Position numbers and translations under genes: made by a program
Shown: piece by piece, positions 20,663 through 29,790 of the stretch
Layout of the letters: every line of letters starts with the position of its first letter
Numbering within the stretch: the stretch's first letter is position 1
Notes under the pieces: model-generated
Database searches by the model: none
Told to the model about the DNA's origin: nothing
Seen by the model: the letters and a program-made list of their open reading frames with translations, nothing else
IMG/VR virus record: IMGVR_UViG_3300042502_001136
Span: 1-64,000 of that record
Origin: a virus
Reading direction: 5' to 3' (one strand)
DNA length: 64,000 nucleotides

Positions 20663-21991
20663 TTAAGCAATAGGAGAAAGTCCTATTGCAGTTAAATAAT
20701 TGTTATATGCTGTTCTAAATAATTGTCCATCTACTACTACTTCTGCACCCATTGAATAATATTTATACCTTCCTGCATTATTTCTATTAAGAGAAGCATA
20801 AATCCATTGTTCTCCATTATAAATAGAAGTTGAATTTGCAGTAGTATTTAATACAGTAGCTTGTTTAATTAGTGTTAAATTTGTTGAATTTATTCTATTT
20901 ATTGCTACATAACCATAACCTGACGTATCTAATGAAGATACAGGGTTATTAGCTCCTTGATTCACTCTTAGCTCAGTTGTTGAACTTCCTAATCTAATAA
21001 GATTATTAACTGTAGCTTCGGCAGAATCTAAATAATTATTAGTACTTACATAACTATGTATTACTACATCTCTACTTGCATTATTAAGAGTATATTGATT
21101 AATCCCAACACTAGGATTAAAACCTGTTCTAATATAATATGTAAGAGGTACAGATGCTCCTTGAGGAATACTACCAAAGAATCCAATAGCATCATATTGT
21201 AAAGCACTATAAGAAGCACTTGTTTGTTGATAAGGTCTTAATCCATATCCTTCAGTTAATTGAGCACCCCATAACCACATAGTACCTAAAGTAACTCCTC
21301 CTGATATTCCAAAATTAATATTAGTTCCTGTTGCTATTATATCTACACTACATCTATAAAAACCATAAGACTCTGCTGTTATAGTTGCATTAATACCATT
21401 ACCTATAGCTGTTGCAGTAACAGTAGTTAAATTAAAACTAGCTCCATTAGGAGAATTTAATTGGTCTCTTAATAAAACAATATCTTTAGTACCTGCTTTA
21501 GCATAGATACTTAAGTTGTATTTATTACCTATTAAAATAGAGTTTATTATATTAGTAGTACCTTGTAATCTTATAGTAGTTGCAGTAGCTGTAAATAGGT
21601 CTGCTGTTAAATTTCCATCAGGAGCTGTAGTATTATTTGCTATAAAAGTACAGGATATTCTTGACCAATTACTGTTTTCAAATTCTTCACTTCTAGGAAG
21701 TAAATTATAATATAAATTAACTTCTTGTGCTAAAGCACCGCTAGGATTTTTCCAATTAATCATTGAAAATCTTCTACAATTAATATCATTATAACAAAAG
21801 TTAAGAATTAAATCTCTTTTACCCCAATAACCACTTGCTTTCATTGCTTCTATAAGAACATCTATAGATAATAAAGTAGCTTCAGCAGGAATAATAAATC
21901 CTTCTAAATTAGCTCTATTAATTATAGCTTGTAATTCACTAGAATATCCTGTTCCTGTAAATTGTAATAAAGTTCTGTATCTAGTACTCAT
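20663..21991 (-). CDS. Tail fibre or receptor-binding protein with carbohydrate-binding-like domain
   Basis: The first 90 residues of this 442-aa protein are a compact anchor domain (LEGFIIPAEATLLSID, SGYWGKRDLI, FSMINWKNPSG) that I know from Bacteroidetes phage tail fibres. From about residue 95 a beta-sandwich domain begins with NLLPRSEEFENSNW and continues through PDGNLTADLF, IYAKAG and LWGAQLTEG. This repeats the pattern of carbohydrate-binding modules in phage tip proteins. The remaining part is rich in Asn, Thr and Ser and beta-like. It probably binds a host surface glycan. A neighbouring 213-aa gene 4 nt upstream may encode a partner. Confidence 0.6.
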   Translation of the reverse strand: MSTRYRTLLQFTGTGYSSELQAIINRANLEGFIIPAEATLLSIDVLIEAMKASGYWGKRDLILNFCYNDINCRRFSMINWKNPSGALAQEVNLYYNLLPRSEEFENSNWSRISCTFIANNTTAPDGNLTADLFTATATTIRLQGTTNIINSILIGNKYNLSIYAKAGTKDIVLLRDQLNSPNGASFNLTTVTATAIGNGINATITAESYGFYRCSVDIIATGTNINFGISGGVTLGTMWLWGAQLTEGYGLRPYQQTSASYSALQYDAIGFFGSIPQGASVPLTYYIRTGFNPSVGINQYTLNNASRDVVIHSYVSTNNYLDSAEATVNNLIRLGSSTTELRVNQGANNPVSSLDTSGYGYVAINRINSTNLTLIKQATVLNTTANSTSIYNGEQWIYASLNRNNAGRYKYYSMGAEVVVDGQLFRTAYNNYLTAIGLSPIA

Positions 21992-21995
21992 AATA

Positions 21996-22637
21996 TTAAG
22001 GTTCTTGTATTATCCAACATTCAACTCTAGCAGATTCACACCATTCAGCGTAAATAATATTATAGCTATTTATTACATATTCTCCATTAAGAATTACCCA
22101 ATTAATAGGAATTGGATTATGACTACATTTACTATAAATTTTTTGTATTATTCCAATTCTAGCACCTACTAATGAATTAGTTAAAACATTATTAATATAA
22201 TTACTTGGTGTACCATATTGATATTCTTTTTCAAAATTTATAATATCTGTATTCAAAATAATAGGATATCTTTTAAAATCTAAAGTAATAGAACCATTAG
22301 TGTCAGCAGTAATACCATTTATATCTGTCACTAAATTTTCTCCATTACTCTTTGCTACATTAGCACCAATTAAATCTATTACTCCATCTGTAATAGTAAT
22401 AGCAGCGACTAATTCATCGCTGCTATTAAAAAATTTAATGCTTTTGTTGTATATCTCGATATCTTCTTTAAATTTAACAACTTCTTCTATTGTATAAAAA
22501 TCTTCAAATATTACAAGTTTTCCTGCTTCTGTAATACCTATTACTTTTACATTTTTAGTAGTAGAAGTTCTATCATTAAATTTAATAATATCAGGAAATT
22601 TAATTTCCCCTTTGAGCATCTTAATGAATTTTAACAT
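21996..22637 (-). CDS. Probable tail fibre-associated protein
   Basis: This 213-aa protein has a beta-rich central part with short repeats (ITDGVIDLIGANV, LVTDINGITADTNGSI) such as occur in fibre shafts, and a C-terminal part with scattered Cys and Trp (CSHNPIPINWVI, EWCESARVECWI). It lies between the amidase and the carbohydrate-binding fibre protein. The fibre-like repeats and position suggest an adhesin or fibre accessory protein. I recognise no defined domain. Confidence 0.45.
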   Translation of the reverse strand: MLKFIKMLKGEIKFPDIIKFNDRTSTTKNVKVIGITEAGKLVIFEDFYTIEEVVKFKEDIEIYNKSIKFFNSSDELVAAITITDGVIDLIGANVAKSNGENLVTDINGITADTNGSITLDFKRYPIILNTDIINFEKEYQYGTPSNYINNVLTNSLVGARIGIIQKIYSKCSHNPIPINWVILNGEYVINSYNIIYAEWCESARVECWIIQEP

Positions 22638-22648
22638 TTCTTAGATTT

Positions 22649-23284
22649 TTAAGGATAAATATGTTCACCATATAAATCAATATTAGCAGAAACTATACCA
22701 TCAATAGTACATCTTGCGAGTAAATCAATGTTATTTTCATCACTTAACCATTTGTAATCTTCATAGTTATCAAAGAACCCATATTCAATAAGAACAGAAG
22801 GCATTAAAGTAGCTCTAAGAACATACAAATTTGCTTCTTTATCTAAATCTTTATCCGTAGTATCAGTTCTTAATTTTCTATGAGGTAACATACTTTTAAT
22901 TCGTTGTAATATATGTTCAGCATATATATCAGATAAAGTTTGTCCTATAGAAGTAAAAATTTCAGTTCCTTCTGCTTTTCCTGTAGGACTAGCATTATTA
23001 TGTACAGAAAGAAAAAACATACTATTTTTACTAGGATGTTTATTAGCTTTAGCAACTCTTTCTGTAAGAGGTACATCTAAATGATTAGAAGGTAAAACAC
23101 TATAAACTACATTAAATCCTGCTTCTTTAGCATATTTAGCAAGAGCTATAACATATTTATTGTTTTCTACACCTTCATAAACCTTTTCCCCATTAGGGAA
23201 ACTTGCTCTTTTTCCGGGAGTAACATAATTTCCATTTTTATCAAGAGTTCCATGTCCTCTATCAAGCATTATCGTTGTTATCAT
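22649..23284 (-). CDS. N-acetylmuramoyl-L-alanine amidase endolysin (Amidase_3)
   Basis: This 211-aa enzyme has the full set of Amidase_3 motifs. An N-terminal LDRGHG supplies zinc ligand His11, a glutamate at 37 or 40 lies in the YEGVENNKY segment, SVHNNAS supplies His95, and LIEYGFFDN near residue 178 supplies the catalytic glutamate. The family cuts the amide bond between muramic acid and L-alanine in peptidoglycan. It has no signal peptide or binding domain, so it should need a holin or similar to cross the membrane. Three small membrane protein genes directly upstream, the first overlapping by 23 nt on the alternative longer start, complete a lysis group. Confidence 0.9.
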   Translation of the reverse strand: MITTIMLDRGHGTLDKNGNYVTPGKRASFPNGEKVYEGVENNKYVIALAKYAKEAGFNVVYSVLPSNHLDVPLTERVAKANKHPSKNSMFFLSVHNNASPTGKAEGTEIFTSIGQTLSDIYAEHILQRIKSMLPHRKLRTDTTDKDLDKEANLYVLRATLMPSVLIEYGFFDNYEDYKWLSDENNIDLLARCTIDGIVSANIDLYGEHIYP

Positions 23285-23525
23285 TTTCTTTTGATTTTAT
23301 TATGTTAATACAATCTTTTTCTTTTTCTTCTTTTTCTATTCTTTCTTCTTCCTTTATTCTAGCTTTTCTTTTTGCATATGCTTCGTCTATTTTAAATCCT
23401 GTATAAACAATAGAAAAAGCTAGAACAAAAGTAGTAAAAACATCATTAATATTAGCATAAGCAAAAACAAGACTAATAAAAGAAATAAATAAAGCCTTAT
23501 ATTCAAAGAAATCTAAATTATTCAT
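23262..23525 (-). CDS. Small membrane protein, holin-like
   Basis: This 87-aa protein has two hydrophobic segments (about residues 8-22 and 27-42) and a highly charged Lys/Glu tail. That arrangement fits a class II holin. I prefer the start MNNLDFF at 23523-23525, which overlaps the upstream gene by 8 nt; ATG codons at 23534 and 23561 would lengthen it by 3 or 12 residues inside that gene. It directly precedes and overlaps the amidase gene. The role is inferred from topology and neighbourhood. Confidence 0.55.
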   Translation of the reverse strand: MNNLDFFEYKALFISFISLVFAYANINDVFTTFVLAFSIVYTGFKIDEAYAKRKARIKEEERIEKEEKEKDCINIIKSKENDNNDNA

Positions 23526-23850
23526 TTTCAACATTGATTTTTCTTTTATTTTTACTAACATCTTTAACTAAATTAGAAACTCCTAATCCAAGAGTAAAAA
23601 AAGCTGCATTAGAATTAGTAATATCTAGACCTAAAAAAGTTTTAAGAAAACCTGCAGTTTCAGGTTCTAAAGTTATAACTAACCCTATAAGAATAATAGT
23701 AATACAAGACCATAACCATTTATATTTATTATCTTTTAAAAAATAAATAATATTAAAAGTATTAGTTTGTATATAAGGTAAAGCTTTAAATAGAGTATAT
23801 ATAATTATACCTAATAAACTTAATAAAAGTTTTATTGCAATATCCTCCAT
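23518..23850 (-). CDS. Membrane protein in lysis group, holin candidate
   Basis: This 110-aa protein has three membrane segments (about residues 5-24, 47-62 and 80-95) and a short basic C-terminus. A loop containing EPETAGFLKTFLG lies between the second and third. Small proteins like this, with a hydrophobic core and charged tail next to an endolysin, are usually holins or antiholins. With the overlapping 87-aa gene it may form a holin/antiholin pair; which is which cannot be told from sequence. Confidence 0.5.
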   Translation of the reverse strand: MEDIAIKLLLSLLGIIIYTLFKALPYIQTNTFNIIYFLKDNKYKWLWSCITIILIGLVITLEPETAGFLKTFLGLDITNSNAAFFTLGLGVSNLVKDVSKNKRKINVENE

Positions 23851-23874
23851 AATTCGTTTGGTTAAGTTTATTAA

Positions 23875-24204
23875 TTATTTTACTACCAAAAATAAGGTAA
23901 ATACAGCTAATAGTGCTCCTGCACAACCGACTGCAATATCATTAAAATCAGTTCCTTTTTTAATTGTAATACCATCTGCCTGTTCTATGGCATCAAGACG
24001 TTCTTTAAAAACATTAATCATACCTACCATAATAAAAACTATAATAGCTATTTCATAGGGTCTTAAAGTGTTTCTAAACATAGGTATAAAATATATGATA
24101 ATAAAACCATATACACCTAATACATAACTCCATGTAAAATGTAGTTGTTTATCTATTGCATAAACATACAAAAGATTTCTAATAAATTTTAGTGCATTTT
24201 TCAT
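23875..24204 (-). CDS. Conserved integral membrane protein (DKxxHF...KExxD family)
   Basis: This 109-aa protein has about three membrane segments. The conserved polar pattern DKQLHF near residue 18, KERLDA in the loop and TDFNDIAVG before the last helix is one I recognise from a widespread phage and Bacteroidetes membrane family of unknown mechanism. It stands at the promoter-distal side of the adhesin gene and before the holin candidates. It may assist lysis or superinfection control, but no evidence separates these. Confidence 0.5.
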   Translation of the reverse strand: MKNALKFIRNLLYVYAIDKQLHFTWSYVLGVYGFIIIYFIPMFRNTLRPYEIAIIVFIMVGMINVFKERLDAIEQADGITIKKGTDFNDIAVGCAGALLAVFTLFLVVK

Positions 24205-24223
24205 CTTTTTAATTTTAAATTAA

Positions 24224-26485
24224 TTAATCAGTTATTATTATTTGACAAGGAGCAATATTACTAACATACCCATTTACATCAGTAAAAGTATAATAAAATA
24301 ATACACTATTAGGAAAAGGAATAGCATTATTAATATCATAAAGATATCTAAATCTATCATTTAATTGACCAACATTATAATTAAGAACTAAATTTTGATT
24401 AGCACTTAATGCAGGTAGTCCTTCAACTTCTAATATACCTGCTGCAGGTAAAGTAATAATAGTAATAGAAGTAGGAAGTAAACCTTGACTATGTTGATAA
24501 TTATTAATTAATAATTGCATTAAATTTACTGTTTCTCCTGTATAAAATCCATTACTATCAACTACTGTTAAAATATAAGCAGTGTTTAAGATATTAATAG
24601 TAGGAACATTAGAAAGAATAGCAATATTAACTTCATAAGTATAGGTATCTCCATCATTAATAATAGTTAATAATAAACTAATACTTTGTCCATTTTGTAC
24701 AAATGTTAATGTAGGAGATAATGTAGTAGCATTAGTAAGAACTACACCATTAGGTGCAGCTCCAACAAAAGTCCATAAAATAGAAGATGTATTAACATTA
24801 CTACTTTCTACTGCAATGATAGTAGCTAAGCTAGTACCAGCAGGTAAAACTACTTGATTATTAACAACCGGAATACTATTAACAGTATTTATACTTGCTG
24901 AATAAGTAGCTGCTTTATTTTTAACAACAGTAACAATTATATTACCATATGCTCCAAATACATCAGAACCCTCATCAGATACTTGAAATAATAAGGTATA
25001 AGTTCCAACAGATGTAGTACTAGGAACATTAATTCCTAAATGTCCTTGAACAAAAACATCATCATAACTAATACTAGCTCCTGCAGGATAAGCAATTTCA
25101 GAATCAAGATTAGATAACAATACTCCTGCTGCGAATAAATTAACAATTTTAAGATTCTTTAAAGCATCATTTTCAGGATCAACATATCCATCTAATATAT
25201 TTTGAATAGGGACAGCAACAGTTGCATTTTCTGTATTATCAATAATCATAGTAACACTACCAACTTTAATAGGTGGCTGATTTGCTAATCCAAATTCATT
25301 ATCACTGATTACAATACTAATTCCATTTCCTGCTCCAAAGGTATTACTTCCACTATCAGAAATATTATAAGGAATAAAAAAAGAGCTAATAACATCAGTT
25401 TCATCTACTTCAATAGTTAAATTTCCTGCAATAATATCTTCAAATGAAATAACTTGATTTTCTTCTACTTCAACATCAGATAATAATAGTCTAATATAAA
25501 CAGGAAGAATAAAAGTATTAATTCTTATAGCATTAGGAGGATTATTTTCAGGGTCAATATAATCAACAAGAAAATTATTACTAGTAAGTGTTACTACTTG
25601 TGTAGTCACTTGTTCAGTTTGAAATTGAGCAATAACTAGACTTGCTTGTGTAGGAGGTAAATTAGAAACTACTATTGCTTCATTATTTTCATTTGCAATA
25701 TCTTCATAGATTTCTTCTAATTCAGAAAAAGAAATACCTAATACATAAATACATTCTTTAATAGCTTCAATATCATATAAGGTATCTAATGTAGTAATTT
25801 GTAATTCTGTTAAAGCAGGATTAGTAAATTTTTCACTAAAATAAGCACCTAAATAATATAAAGCTATATAATATTTATATAAAGTAACATTACTATATGG
25901 TTTACCTTTTAAAGAAATTTGTAATAATTGTTTACATAATTCTTTATTTAATTTACAATATTGAGTAGATGTTACTAGTTGTATAAAAGTAAATAGACTA
26001 TCATTACTTACAACATAAGTATTAATCATTAATCCCCCTAAATAATATTTATAGGTTTCTAATGTATTAAATAAACTTTGATGCTTTAAACAAATTTTAG
26101 CTTCTTTACTCATACAATCTCCATCATTGCAATTATTACAATTACATTTATCACATAATAAAGATTTAATATCTTTAATTAAAGATACTCTAATATTACT
26201 ATAATGATAAAATCCAATAAAATCATCAGGGTCTAAACTAGAACCAAGACTAGGACTTACTATAAAAGATAATTTATATTTACCATCTAATACAACAGGA
26301 AGAAAAGTAAATTGTTCAAATGTTACTAAATTTCCGGTAGCTATTAATATAAAAACATTAGTATTACAATCATGCTTATATAAACTATAAGTAAGTGTAA
26401 CACTATCATTAGTATTTTTAATAACTTTATAAGTATCAAGAGATTTAATTACAGTATAATTAATATTATTTATTATATTATTCAT
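24224..26485 (-). CDS. Cadherin/Ig-like surface or adhesin protein
   Basis: The first 300 residues of this 753-aa protein are a helical domain with a cysteine cluster (Cys111, 114, 116, 119, 124, 132). They are followed by two tandem cadherin-like repeats at about 297-396 and 413-522. Each repeat has a YxDPEN strand opener and closes with S-D-x-G-S-x-x-F-G-A. Further Ig-like segments follow to the end. Cadherin and Ig-like domains on phage virions usually bind host surface glycans or decorate fibres. It lies between a capsid-linked gene followed by a terminator and the lysis genes, so it may be expressed separately from the head genes. Confidence 0.6.
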   Translation of the reverse strand: MNNIINNINYTVIKSLDTYKVIKNTNDSVTLTYSLYKHDCNTNVFILIATGNLVTFEQFTFLPVVLDGKYKLSFIVSPSLGSSLDPDDFIGFYHYSNIRVSLIKDIKSLLCDKCNCNNCNDGDCMSKEAKICLKHQSLFNTLETYKYYLGGLMINTYVVSNDSLFTFIQLVTSTQYCKLNKELCKQLLQISLKGKPYSNVTLYKYYIALYYLGAYFSEKFTNPALTELQITTLDTLYDIEAIKECIYVLGISFSELEEIYEDIANENNEAIVVSNLPPTQASLVIAQFQTEQVTTQVVTLTSNNFLVDYIDPENNPPNAIRINTFILPVYIRLLLSDVEVEENQVISFEDIIAGNLTIEVDETDVISSFFIPYNISDSGSNTFGAGNGISIVISDNEFGLANQPPIKVGSVTMIIDNTENATVAVPIQNILDGYVDPENDALKNLKIVNLFAAGVLLSNLDSEIAYPAGASISYDDVFVQGHLGINVPSTTSVGTYTLLFQVSDEGSDVFGAYGNIIVTVVKNKAATYSASINTVNSIPVVNNQVVLPAGTSLATIIAVESSNVNTSSILWTFVGAAPNGVVLTNATTLSPTLTFVQNGQSISLLLTIINDGDTYTYEVNIAILSNVPTINILNTAYILTVVDSNGFYTGETVNLMQLLINNYQHSQGLLPTSITIITLPAAGILEVEGLPALSANQNLVLNYNVGQLNDRFRYLYDINNAIPFPNSVLFYYTFTDVNGYVSNIAPCQIIITD

Positions 26486-26500
26486 ATATTTTTAAATTAA

Positions 26501-26537
26501 AAAGCTACTGATAATGAATATCAGTATCAGTAGCTTT
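26501..26537 (-). terminator. Intrinsic terminator after head gene block
   Basis: Perfect 13-bp arms (AAAGCTACTGATA and its complement) flank an 11-nt loop. On the minus strand the stem is followed by TTTTTAATTT. It lies between the 306-aa structural gene and the adhesin gene, so it should reduce read-through from the capsid genes into the adhesin and lysis genes. Confidence 0.75.
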
Positions 26538-26563
26538 AGGATTAACAACAAAATAATATCAAA

Positions 26564-27484
26564 TTATTCAACAGGAGTTTCATCAATATATGTATCTCCG
26601 GATAAATATCTTAAAAGTGTTTCAACTGTATCTATTACAGCAGCTCCAGTAGGAAATGCAATAGTAATAGATTGTGTACCGACACCCATAGTAGAACTTG
26701 CAGTAGGAGATTCACCTTTCCAAGTAATAACAAGTAAATCATAATTTTGACTTGCTACTGCTTCTGTAGGAGCATTATACCAAAGGTCTGTTAATTTTTC
26801 ATAACCTTGATTACCAAGATGTTTAGAAAAATCTTTTTCCAAAGCTACAATATCAGCACCGTAACCATTACCAACAACAGCAGCAGTAGGATTTGTAATT
26901 AGTGTTCCTTCGAACATACCATCACATTTAATACTAATATCAGCTTCTCTTGTTAAAGCAGTAATATTAATAAAATAATTAGAACCACTATTAGCTAAAG
27001 TAGCAGAAAAGAATGGGACAGAAAGGGCACTAGCTTGTGTATTTAAATTAGCAACTACTCTTGCTAAATATGTAGCAGTAGTTTCAGCAGATTTTTTAGT
27101 TACATTACTGGAAACTCTTTGTGTATTAATATTTCTATTATAAGATTTATTAAATACAGTAATTTCTCCTTCTCCGGTAGTTTCAACATTTAATCCTGTT
27201 GTACCATCTGCTAATCTAAATACAGGTAATACTGCGGCAACATAATCTTTTTTAGTAATACTTACTATATTACGTCTTTTAATTATTGCAGATGTTCTAA
27301 ATTTACCACTTGTTAATTTAGTAGTAAGACAAAAAGCATCTACACCAACACAATCAGCAGGGTCTTCTAATACAACATTATTAGTACCAAGAACTATTAA
27401 TTCTCTAGCAGCTAACCCTTCAATACTTGCAGTTGTGGAAGCTTCTTTAGTTCCTACTGCACTAATAACAAATACATTTTCCAT
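26564..27484 (-). CDS. Probable virion structural protein (head-associated)
   Basis: This 306-aa protein has a Thr/Val/Ala-rich, beta-dominated composition with few charges, typical of abundant virion proteins (decoration, head fibre or tail tube). A compact region at about residues 195-230 contains CDGMFEGTLITNPT. No enzyme motif is present. It ends just before a strong terminator and belongs to the four-gene block after the major capsid protein. An auxiliary capsid or head fibre protein is most likely; this is inference. Confidence 0.5.
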   Translation of the reverse strand: MENVFVISAVGTKEASTTASIEGLAARELIVLGTNNVVLEDPADCVGVDAFCLTTKLTSGKFRTSAIIKRRNIVSITKKDYVAAVLPVFRLADGTTGLNVETTGEGEITVFNKSYNRNINTQRVSSNVTKKSAETTATYLARVVANLNTQASALSVPFFSATLANSGSNYFINITALTREADISIKCDGMFEGTLITNPTAAVVGNGYGADIVALEKDFSKHLGNQGYEKLTDLWYNAPTEAVASQNYDLLVITWKGESPTASSTMGVGTQSITIAFPTGAAVIDTVETLLRYLSGDTYIDETPVE

Positions 27485-27500
27485 AAATTTTTAAATTTAA

Positions 27501-28541
27501 TTATTCAACAAGACTATTTTCTCTAATAAACTTTTCATAACCATCATCAGAAATAATACCTTTTAAAGTTCTAGCAACATTATCAATAACTTCTTCAAGA
27601 GCACTATCTGATATATCAGTATTATGATTCAAAAATACATCAACTTTTTTAGGGTTACAAAGATATGTTAAATTTACAGTACTAAGTATAACAGTATCCG
27701 TTATTGGAAAGATAACAACTTTATCTCTAAGGTAAGCAATACGACTATTATCTTTATTACCTGATAAATTAGAATGTTTAATAGACGTTTTAAATTCTTC
27801 ATCTACAATTCTTACTTCTGCATCTAAAGTGTTAGCTAATTCATAAACATTATAAGTTTCTTGTACTTCTTCTACTGTTATGTCCGTTTCCCCAATAGAG
27901 AAAGTTGTTGTTGAGTTTGTGTAACTTGCAATAACAATTTTATTATTAACTTTATCATATGTTACTTCAAAACCAATAGGAAGATTTCGTTCAATAAGAC
28001 TTATAATAAGATTATTATAAATAAAAGCTTTTTTATAAACACTAACATTATCAGTAGGAAAATACTCATCAGGAAGTGTAGCAGTGTCTACTAAAGTAAT
28101 AGTATCATCATCTACTTCTAGTATAATAAGTATATCACTTATATCATCCAAACCACTATCTTCTATTGGGGGAAGGTATGTAAAATACTTTACTTTCTCG
28201 ACAGTTTCCACTGTTTGACAATTACAACAAACAGAGGCTTCTGCACTAATATAATATAAATGATTAAAAGGAAGCTGAATAACAGCTTCCTTTTCATTTA
28301 ATTGTAGTACAGGAACTTCTATTGTTTTTACTAAACTATTAACATCTAAGATACGTTTGATAATATCGTAAGCCCCTTGTCTTTTTTCATTAGATAAAGG
28401 ACTAAGACGTTGTTTAATAAACTTTAAGATTTCTTTATTAATAAATATATCTTTTTCTTGTGGTAAAAAGTTATTACTCCAATTACTACTAACTTCTTGT
28501 AACAGTAAGTCTATATTTACGTGTAATTCCTGTGTAGTCAT
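27501..28541 (-). CDS. Structural protein downstream of capsid, unknown
   Basis: This 346-aa protein is helical in the first 65 residues and beta-rich afterwards, with a CCNC group near residue 106 and an acidic stretch (GLDDISDILIILEVDDDT). Two copies of the dispersed motif lie in this gene, in opposite directions at 28147-28174 and 27888-27920, encoding PPIEDS and FSIGET. It starts 3 nt after the upstream gene stops and is surely co-translated with it. It is probably a head or connector component. I do not recognise a family. Confidence 0.45.
   Translation of the reverse strand: MTTQELHVNIDLLLQEVSSNWSNNFLPQEKDIFINKEILKFIKQRLSPLSNEKRQGAYDIIKRILDVNSLVKTIEVPVLQLNEKEAVIQLPFNHLYYISAEASVCCNCQTVETVEKVKYFTYLPPIEDSGLDDISDILIILEVDDDTITLVDTATLPDEYFPTDNVSVYKKAFIYNNLIISLIERNLPIGFEVTYDKVNNKIVIASYTNSTTTFSIGETDITVEEVQETYNVYELANTLDAEVRIVDEEFKTSIKHSNLSGNKDNSRIAYLRDKVVIFPITDTVILSTVNLTYLCNPKKVDVFLNHNTDISDSALEEVIDNVARTLKGIISDDGYEKFIRENSLVE
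27888..27920 (+). repeat. Dispersed motif copy 6
   Basis: TTCCCCAATAGAGAAAGTTG then TTGTTGAGTTTG. Inside the 346-aa structural gene; pairs with copy 7 about 230 nt away in the opposite direction. Confidence 0.7.
28147..28174 (-). repeat. Dispersed motif copy 7
   Basis: On the minus strand TTCCCCCAATAGAAGATAG then TGGTTTGG. Same gene as copy 6; encodes PPIEDS. Confidence 0.75.
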
Positions 28542-28544
28542 TTC

Positions 28545-29696
28545 TTATGTAAGATTAACTTCTTTTAATAATGTATTCTTAATATTAGTCATTTCTTCTC
28601 TACCACTATTTAACTCAATAACTGCTTCATCAATAGTTCTACCAATTAAAACTTGATTATAGTAATAAACAGAGCTATTAGTTGGATTATTTAATTTACC
28701 TTTACTAACAGCTAAGTTAATAAGATATTTTGTTTCCCAATTTGCATCACTAGCAACAGCTATAAAGAATTTAACTGTTTCGGTAGTTTTATTATAAAGT
28801 TCATCAATTTTAAGTAATTTCTCTAAAGCATCTTCATAAGCAGTAGGATTTTCTTTAAATGCTAAAAGAACAGAATCTATTTTCTTTTCATCATTAGTTA
28901 AACTTTCATATAACTTCATAGCCATACTTCTATTTTTAACTAATAAATCTTGAGCTTTAATAGCATTAGCTTTTTCATAGATATAAAATTCTATTTTAGG
29001 AGAAGCTTCTACATCAACAAAACTATTAGCAACTCTTGAATATTTTAAACAATAGTTTAATAATAAGAAATCAGAAATAGAATCATCTAAAATTACAGCT
29101 CTTTTATTAGAATTAGTAGCTGAAATAGGAGTAATTAATGCTTCATTAATATATTCCATTTTCTTTTCAGTACTTGTTTCTCTTTCAATTCTGTTTTTAA
29201 GTACAGCACCAACTACATGAAGTTGAATTTTAATAGGAACTCCCATTTTATGTTTAGGAAGAAATTCTTCATCAGCAGGAACAGGAAGTCCAAAGAAAGA
29301 CCAATATTCATCAACTGCTTTTTTAAATTCAGGAGCATTATGACTAACATTAACAATACTAGGCATAATAAGAATTTCAAGTTCTCCTGAAATTCCTTTT
29401 AAAGCTCCCCTAGAACGAGCATCTAAAGAAGAACCAATTCTATAAACTCTTTCAGCAGGGTCAGCACCAGGAAGTCCAACCATTCCAGGTCTACGTCTAA
29501 TAGCAACTTCAACAGTTATTAAATATTTGGCAAAATCTTCTTTAACTTCTGCAGTTAATACATCATTAGGAGTTACAGTAGGAGCATTAGGAGAGGCATT
29601 AGTAGCAGCAGTAGAATCAGTAGCAGCATTAGCATTAGGAGTAGCACTTGGTGTGTTTATACCTTGTTGTGGTTTTACATTATTACCAGTTTCCAT
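28545..29696 (-). CDS. Head-associated protein with Ala/Pro/Thr-rich N-terminus
   Basis: The first 50 residues of this 383-aa protein are a low-complexity Ala/Asn/Pro/Thr segment, likely disordered. The rest is mixed alpha/beta with a GLPGADPAERVYRIG segment. It is the first gene after the major capsid protein and its terminator. Disordered N-termini of this type are found in capsid decoration and internal proteins. Role inferred from position only. Confidence 0.5.
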   Translation of the reverse strand: METGNNVKPQQGINTPSATPNANAATDSTAATNASPNAPTVTPNDVLTAEVKEDFAKYLITVEVAIRRRPGMVGLPGADPAERVYRIGSSLDARSRGALKGISGELEILIMPSIVNVSHNAPEFKKAVDEYWSFFGLPVPADEEFLPKHKMGVPIKIQLHVVGAVLKNRIERETSTEKKMEYINEALITPISATNSNKRAVILDDSISDFLLLNYCLKYSRVANSFVDVEASPKIEFYIYEKANAIKAQDLLVKNRSMAMKLYESLTNDEKKIDSVLLAFKENPTAYEDALEKLLKIDELYNKTTETVKFFIAVASDANWETKYLINLAVSKGKLNNPTNSSVYYYNQVLIGRTIDEAVIELNSGREEMTNIKNTLLKEVNLT

Positions 29697-29736
29697 GTTT
29701 TATTTATTTTAATTATTAAGAATAGTTTTAAGAAAA

Positions 29737-29774
29737 ATAAGACTACTAATAGGTTTAGTATTAGTAGCCTTATA
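29737..29774 (-). terminator. Intrinsic terminator after major capsid gene
   Basis: On the minus strand an approximately 15-bp stem (ATAAGGCTACTAATA pairing with a copy carrying one G-A change) is followed by TTTTTCTT. It lies 16 nt past the capsid gene stop. A terminator here would raise capsid mRNA relative to the genes after it. Confidence 0.75.
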
Positions 29775-29790
29775 ATTATATTAATCAATA

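Noticed and set aside
23186-23215. TTTTCCCCATTAGGGAAAC as a further motif copy
   Set aside because: The core is only similar in the C run and the GT-rich half is missing.
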